Assembly (NCBI RefSeq): GCF_047511655.1
Contig: NC_133398.1
Location: forward strand, 39,685,638 to 39,749,637
Length of the DNA stretch: 64,000 nucleotides
Source of the DNA: Castor canadensis
Lineage: Eukaryota; Chordata; Mammalia; Rodentia; Castoridae
Direction of reading: 5' to 3'
The first letter of the stretch is position 1. The number at the start of each line of letters is the position of its first letter. The position numbers and the translations under genes are program-made. The notes beneath the pieces were generated by a model. That model searched no databases. It was not told the origin of the DNA and worked only from the letters and a program-made list of their open reading frames with translations. This document shows positions 24,522 to 64,000 of this stretch, piece by piece.

Positions 24522-25198
24522 TGTATATTTCTTTATTACAAGAGATTTTATTTTAAAAAGATCTTTCCAAGGTTAAAAAAAGAGTAATAAACTTTATTCT
24601 TCATACTTTTCAATATTTTAATCAAAGTAATAAATATTATTTTCAGAAAGAGAAAAATAAGAGTGATAAAAATATTATAAGTTTGGAGTGTTGAAACCAT
24701 TTCTTTTAGGGATCTACTCAATATTTTCTTAGTACTACTAGTCTCAAGGCCCTCCAAATATTTTCTACCATTCCTTTTAATATCCTGAAATTTTTAGGGA
24801 CTATAATCTACTTATGCAGATAGTGGAAAAAAATCAATACAGTTAACATACAGGAAAAAATTTCAAAAATAATTTGTTATGACATACAGCAATACACATT
24901 TCAATATTGAAATCCTTATGCATTACTACTAGAGACATAATGAAGTAATGAGTTGTTTACATCTATATATAATAAACAAATTTGAACTTAGTATGAATCA
25001 TAGAAGAGAAGCCATTCCATTCAGTGAAATCAATGGTGTGGCAGACAGTAGAATAAAACCTGGTGCTAAGTAATCATAGACAAGATTTATTTTTATAGGC
25101 GAAATTAAGAGCAACATGACAAGTATTTTTAAGTAGTGAAAATGAGGACATATGAACCAGGTCTTTTTTAAGGAAGTTGTTATTTCTTTTTCTCTCTC
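24522..25198. other. AT-rich intergenic sequence
   Basis: No gene or clear repeat recognised. A + T-rich tract leads into the next SINE. Confidence 0.4.
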
Positions 25199-25392
25199 TC
25201 TTTTTTTTTTTTTTTTTTGTTGTTGTTGCTGGGGACCGAACACAGGGCCTTCTACAAGCTAAGCACAGGCTCTACCACTGAACTATACCCACAACTCCAC
25301 ATATTTTTTTTTCCTTGTGGTAGTGAGATTGAACCCAAGGTCTGCACATGCTGGGCAAGGGCTGTACCACTGAGCTACATCCTAGCCTGTTT
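25199..25392 (-). mobile_element. Two ID SINEs in tandem
   Basis: 25,199-25,300 (GCTGGGGACCGAACACAGGG to CTGAACTATACCCACAACTCC) and 25,304-25,392 (GAGATTGAACCCAAGGTCTG to CTGAGCTACATCCTAGCC). Both reversed. Confidence 0.8.
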
Positions 25393-25702
25393 TTTTCAGG
25401 CTGGTCTAACCCAGTTAGGTTTTCTATGTTGTGTCAAAGGATGGGATAGTGAAGGAATATCTTAGAAATCATATAACCCAGCTGGCTAGCTCACTATGTA
25501 TCTAGGCAAACATTTAGACTCCAAAATCTTTGAAGCTTCGGAGACCATGTCCTTCAGAACCCAGGGTTCTGGGTTCTGTCCCCTGCACTGAAAAACAAAA
25601 AAAACAAAAAAACCAGGTTAAGTTATGTGGTAGACATTTGAGCCAGTATTAGATAAATGTGAAAGCCAGTATTATTTATCATTGCGTTGTAACTATTTAA
25701 AA
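25393..25702. other. Intergenic sequence with an ID tail remnant
   Basis: Around 25,560-25,615 a weak ID-like end (GGGTTCTGGGTTCTGTCCCC, then an A-rich tail). Otherwise unassigned. Confidence 0.4.
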
Positions 25703-25805
25703 ATGTTGTAGCAAGAAAGGGGACGCCAGAAAAGAAATAGGCTGTGTTCTGACGAAGAGCCAGGGGGAAGGGATGGCAAAGCAGAGAGATAAAACTTAAA
25801 GAACT

Positions 25806-25996
25806 GATCCTATTATTGCTTATACACTCTCTTCAACAAAATTAGAGATAAAGGCAAAATAGTTTCTGCCGGGTATCCAGGGGGTGGCGGGGAGAGGGAG
25901 GGGGCGGAGTGGGTGGTAAGGGAGGGGGTGGGGGCAGGGGGGAGAAATGACCCAAGCCTTGTATGCACATATGAATAATAAAACAATAATAATAAA
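25806..25996 (+). mobile_element. 5'-truncated L1 3' end nested in the LTR
   Basis: Same tail as the full-length L1 of intron 2: GATAAAGGCAAAATAGTTTC, a long G-rich stretch (25,877-25,943), GAAATGACCCAAGCCTTGTA and an AATAATAAAACA tail. A 15-bp duplication AAAACTTAAAGAACT flanks it (25,791-25,805 and 25,997-26,011). Confidence 0.95.
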
Positions 25997-26192
25997 AAAA
26001 CTTAAAGAACTCAAACATGAAGGTCACATAGCACTGTGGAAATGAAATAGCCAATGAAGTCACATGCAGCCATATGTGGGTTGAGCTTTGTTTTTTGCTT
26101 CTGCAATCTGCTTGCAAGGGTACATAAGGTGAGACCCCCTTGTTCTTGGGGCTCAGCCTTTGGACACGAGTCCGCCGGGTCTGTGCCGGCAC

Positions 26193-26198
26193 AATAAA
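26193..26198 (+). terminator. Retroviral LTR poly(A) signal
   Basis: AATAAA within the solo LTR. It could end readthrough transcripts just upstream of SMU1. Confidence 0.6.
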
Positions 26199-26263
26199 GC
26201 ATTGCCTCCTGCTAAACTGCCTCAGAGACTCCCATCTCAGCTCATAATTTCCCGCAACAATGT

Positions 26264-26739
26264 ACATGTCAATAACATTTAAAAAGTACTTATGAAATTC
26301 ATTGACATCTCCACAGCTTATTCATCACTACTAAAGAATGATTTAAAGTCTATAAAAGGAGTCTCAAATCTCCTTTTACACATTTGCCTTTGGTTTCATT
26401 GCTTTCCCAGTAACCGCACCACTCCAATGAAACCCTTTTCAACTTAATACTTAGTTGGAAATGCTATTAGTAATTCTGCTCTTTCCAACAAGTGGGTGTG
26501 CAAATACTAATCGTGTCCCCAACAATTCATAGATAGGATGATGAAGCTGTGCCTTGACTTCAAGGTCTAATTTAAAAACAGAATTCAACTCTTCCTAGAA
26601 ACGTTGGCTAGTGTTAAATTGGCTTATTAATCTCCTAACCAAGTATTCTAAATTCATTCCAATCTTTAAATCTAATCAGCTAACTTTATCAAATGAAGGC
26701 AAAATTCCCAAACCAGCATGTCAAAGCAGACGTCTTCTT
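26264..26739. other. Short intergenic spacer before the SMU1 promoter
   Basis: AT-rich sequence without SINEs between the LTR and the CpG-rich promoter. No element recognised. Confidence 0.4.
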
Positions 26740-26968
26740 CAGACTGCAGAATTTTTCTCCGGCGCTGGCGAATAGACGCCGACCTTCCACAACCCTCGAG
26801 GCCACGCCTCCACGCACTCCCCGCCGCTTCTTTGCCAACACGCTGCCTGCAGGGCGGGCCGCCTACGCCGAGCGGAAGTGACGGCAGACGGCCGCCGGAA
26901 GTGTCGTTAGTGTATTGCGCTACTGGCCTTGAGGGAAGAGTCGGCCGTCTGCCTGGAGAGATACTGCG
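26740..26968 (+). promoter_or_regulatory. SMU1: SMU1 CpG-rich promoter and 5' UTR
   Basis: CpG density rises sharply from about 26,755 and stays high past the start codon, in contrast to the AT-rich flanks. There is no TATA box. Visible sites are a GC box GGGCGGG at 26,852-26,858 and two ETS-type sites in the same direction, GCGGAAGTG at 26,872-26,880 and CCGGAAGTG at 26,895-26,903. ETS/GABP sites of this form sit at the start sites of many housekeeping genes, so transcription probably begins around 26,890-26,930. The exact start site is not visible from sequence. Confidence 0.75.
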
Positions 26969-61401
<34,433 letters not shown>

Positions 61402-61798
61402 TTCAACTTATAAAAAACTAGCTTGAAAGCATGTACTTAAATGAAGACTTAAATGTGTTGGTTTTTTTTCAAGTCAGCTTTTCTAAGCAAAGATATTGTA
61501 TGAATTAGCTACAAGAATAATTTTGTGAAAATTCACATTTAAGTAACAGTTACCATTTCAGAAATATATTTCTAAATGCTAGTTTTTCTGTTTCTAACTG
61601 TGGCATTTGCTTAATGTTCCCATGAGTCTTCTACCTGGAGATTTGAAATACTGATATTTCTAGAAAAAACTGTATTCCTTTGCTTGTTTGAAATGCTGAT
61701 TATAATGTTCCTCCCATAAAACTTGTAAATAAGTACCCCATATTCTGTAGCTGTTTTTTTTTTAAAACGATGTTAATAAACTTTACACATTTCTGGAG
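61402..61798 (+). other. SMU1: SMU1 3' UTR (proximal form)
   Basis: About 400 bases, AT-rich, free of SINEs, up to the AATAAA at 61,775-61,780. A longer 3' UTR reaching into the following sequence cannot be ruled out. Confidence 0.8.
61775..61780 (+). terminator. SMU1: SMU1 poly(A) signal
   Basis: AATAAA, followed by TGT-rich sequence at 61,801-61,808. Confidence 0.85.
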
Positions 61799-64000
61799 AC
61801 TTGTTTGTAAACAAATGTTCATCTGGTTAACCTGTTTACTTATAATCAAATGGGAAGGAATCATCCTTGAATCTCAAATTTAGCAGGAAGTCAATTCCTG
61901 AACTGGTGGGATAGACATGAAAAAGGCCAAGTGATGCATAGGATCTTATTTCACTGCCCTGTGCTCATTCTGAGCTGTGCCTTCTCACATACACAGGCCC
62001 AACTTCAGGGAATATAGTCCCCATCTTCTGTTTGAAACTAGCTACAGGATACTGAGATTGAGTTTTGGCATCTCTTCTTTCATATGGTGGAAAGTTTGGC
62101 ATTGAAAATGTTGCAGGTAAGTGCTCTACCACTTGAGCTATGCCCACACCCTAATGTGTTGTTCTGAAGAAAAACTAAAAAATGACCTGAGATTTAGAAG
62201 TCTCTTTCACTGTGCATAATTATCCAAGAAAAAAATTTAATAGTCATTAGAGCTCTTCAAGATACTATGCTAAACACTATTTCAAGAAAGATTGTGTTTC
62301 TGTAGGCTTTTTATGCCTCCCTTTAATATTAGCATGTAAGTACAAACTAGTGGGAAGAAGTTTTTAAAAAGTCTGACATTACTCTGTGAGACTTGAAATG
62401 TAGTCTCATCCTGTGCTTGGTACACTATAATGCTCACTACTGTCTTAATTTATTCTGTGTAGCACTAAGAAATCCTTTTCTAGTCATATTCTGTAATTTC
62501 CCTTTGCCACAAAACCTTTTCACAGATAATGCAATTTGCTGACATTTTGATGTTTTGGGGAGTTGAACATAGCCATTAGTTTAGAATTCATGGGAATGTG
62601 ATTAGCCCAGCTTAAAGATTCTTTGAACTACGTTTATTGGGAAGAGAAAGGTGTATGCTAAAATTACACTCCTCCCAGCCTTATGCTAAAATTCCTCGAA
62701 GGTTACCAGAGGCAGGAAGATCAGGAGTTTGAGGCTGGGCTACACAGACCCCCCCCTTTTTTTTTTAAACCAAACCACAACAAGCTACAAATCTAAAGGG
62801 ATGGGGGAGTGTGTGTGAGGGGGAAGGTGGCACAATGTATATGAATGTAAGTAAATCTAAAAATGATGAGAAAAAAAAAATCTTAAGTTAGCAGAGGGAA
62901 CCTTACCCGAACTCCAGTGTGGCTTAGCAATGCAGTGTGGTGGACACATTGGTAGTGTCTGAAAGACCAGGCTAGTCTAATTTTTTTCAGTAAAATGTGC
63001 TTGTTGTATTGAACACAAATTTGAAACTGAATCTCATCTTTTGTTGATCTTCCAATTTCACTTGGTATAAACCTAAGACAATGTTTTTGCTCAGAAGTGG
63101 GAACTTTTCCTATTACCCTATGTCTAGTTTTTCTCCTTAAACCTCAGGTCGTCATTCCTCTGGGGCTGAAGGTGGGGAGAAATCTGGGACCCTTCTGAAT
63201 TGCAACAGCAGTGTGCCTTCCAAGACACCTGTGTCAGTCTTGGGTATCCTGCTGAGCAGGGAAGATACCTTATCAGCAGAGGGAGTATGACGCCAGAGCC
63301 TTGGCACTACCGGGCTGTTTTCCTTTGCGAAACTGGCCATCTGGATAGTGTTAAGGACTGGTGGCAGAGTGACGGGAGCTGGGTGCTAGGAATAAGGTGC
63401 ACTCTCTTGAAATTCACACGTGGTCAGGTTCCTGGGAGGTACACTGCTTTGGCTCCCACTTAAGTAGCTGTAAAACTGAAACCTGTCATTAAAAGTTAAC
63501 TCCATCAGCACAAGAACATTTGTCCTATGTCCCACTTAGTTGTTAATTATGACTGGAACACATGGAATGAACCCCAGCAAAGATATTTCAGGGCAGTTTT
63601 TCAACAGCAATGAAAAAATGATGTAAAATATCTTCATGTGTTTTTCAACTTGTATGATAGAACCAACCCTTCATTACTATGCAGGCAGCCTTGTTTTTCA
63701 GAACCACTGTATGAGATCTGATTAAAACTCCCTACCCCCAAACACCAAGAAATGGGTTTCCACACATTACTGACACAACTTGCATGGAGCTCACATTGAA
63801 AATCAGGGGATTCCGAAGGTTCATTTCTTTACTGCCTGCCTCTCTGAATCTTGCTGTGAAGTTTCTTCTTAATCTTTAGGATTTGTGCTGAGGCAAAGAA
63901 TTATTTCCCCACTTTCTATTAAGACATTTTTCTAAGCAAACTTCGGATAATGAAATAACTGAATAACACTGAATTAAAAATTGAATTCCAGCCATCTTGT
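61799..64000. other. SMU1 downstream flank
   Basis: Contains an ID-half fragment at 62,095-62,152 (-; GTAAGTGCTCTACCACTTGA), a B1 end at about 62,700-62,765 (+; AGGAGTTTGAGGCTGGGCTA) and a probable L1 tail at 62,790-62,885 (+). In human the next gene is DNAJA1 in the opposite direction, but I found none of its coding sequence here. The open frames at 63,152-63,463 overlap on both strands and are not convincing. Confidence 0.5.

Larger units (their letters stand above)
25707..26259 (+). mobile_element. Solo LTR of an endogenous retrovirus, with a nested L1 tail
   Basis: The LTR starts TGTAGCAAGA and ends CCCGCAACA. The four bases ATGT flank it on both sides (25,703-25,706 and 26,260-26,263), matching the 4-bp duplication of gammaretrovirus-like (class I) integration. 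Inside are a TATA-like GTACATAAGG at about 26,120, a GC-richer stretch, and AATAAA at 26,193-26,198 followed by TTGCCTCCTGC, a usual R/U5 layout. Without the L1 insert and its duplicated target it is about 347 bp. No gag, pol or env is present. It lies sense to SMU1, about 0.7 kb upstream of its start codon. Confidence 0.8.

Noticed and set aside
25842-26267. 141-codon - strand frame with proline runs
   Set aside because: It is the reverse of the L1 G-rich tail plus retroviral LTR sequence, not a gene.
63152-63463. Coding exon of the neighbouring gene (DNAJA1)
   Set aside because: Neither overlapping frame shows J-domain, zinc-finger or C-terminal DNAJA1 motifs.

Overview
This window is mammalian nuclear DNA, almost certainly from a rodent. 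It has long repeat-filled introns with GT-AG junctions, one CpG-rich promoter, and one intact multi-exon gene. B1 (7SL-derived) and ID (tRNA-derived) SINEs are very dense, and many are fused into a dimeric B1-ID form. There is also a full-length young rodent-type LINE-1. The dimeric SINE points to a non-murid rodent such as a squirrel-related or beaver-related lineage; that is inference.

The window is built around SMU1 on the + strand. Its twelve coding exons lie between 26,969 and 61,401, and joined they give 513 codons without interruption. SMU1 is a LisH/CTLH/WD40 spliceosome protein and partner of RED (IK). Its CpG-rich promoter is at about 26,740-27,000 and its poly(A) signal is at 61,775. 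Positions 1-540 look like the end of a + strand 3' UTR with a poly(A) signal at 519. In other mammals the gene upstream of SMU1 is B4GALT1, so this is probably its 3' end; no coding sequence remains to prove it.

The block from about 540 to 26,700 is intergenic. It holds ancient MIR, L1 and ERVL-type LTR pieces, many rodent SINEs, and a processed pseudogene of CBX1 (HP1 beta) on the - strand (about 12,930-14,830) split by a later SINE. It also holds a U6 snRNA pseudogene joined to a B1, and a solo retroviral LTR (25,707-26,259) with a 4-bp target duplication and an L1 tail nested inside, ending only about 0.7 kb upstream of the SMU1 start codon.

SMU1 intron 2 carries an antisense, apparently full-length 7.2-kb LINE-1 (31,404-38,579). 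Its ORF1 is open but its ORF2 is broken by several frameshifts. Intron 4 carries a 5'-truncated copy of the same family, dropped into a SINE with a perfect 18-bp target duplication. The remaining introns are ordinary repeat-rich intron sequence. From 61,800 to 64,000 no coding sequence was recognised.

I found no novel genetic system. The noteworthy points are the mobile-element layering around a conserved splicing gene, a possible intronic polyadenylation site after exon 10, and a pair of direct L1 repeats flanking exons 3 and 4.
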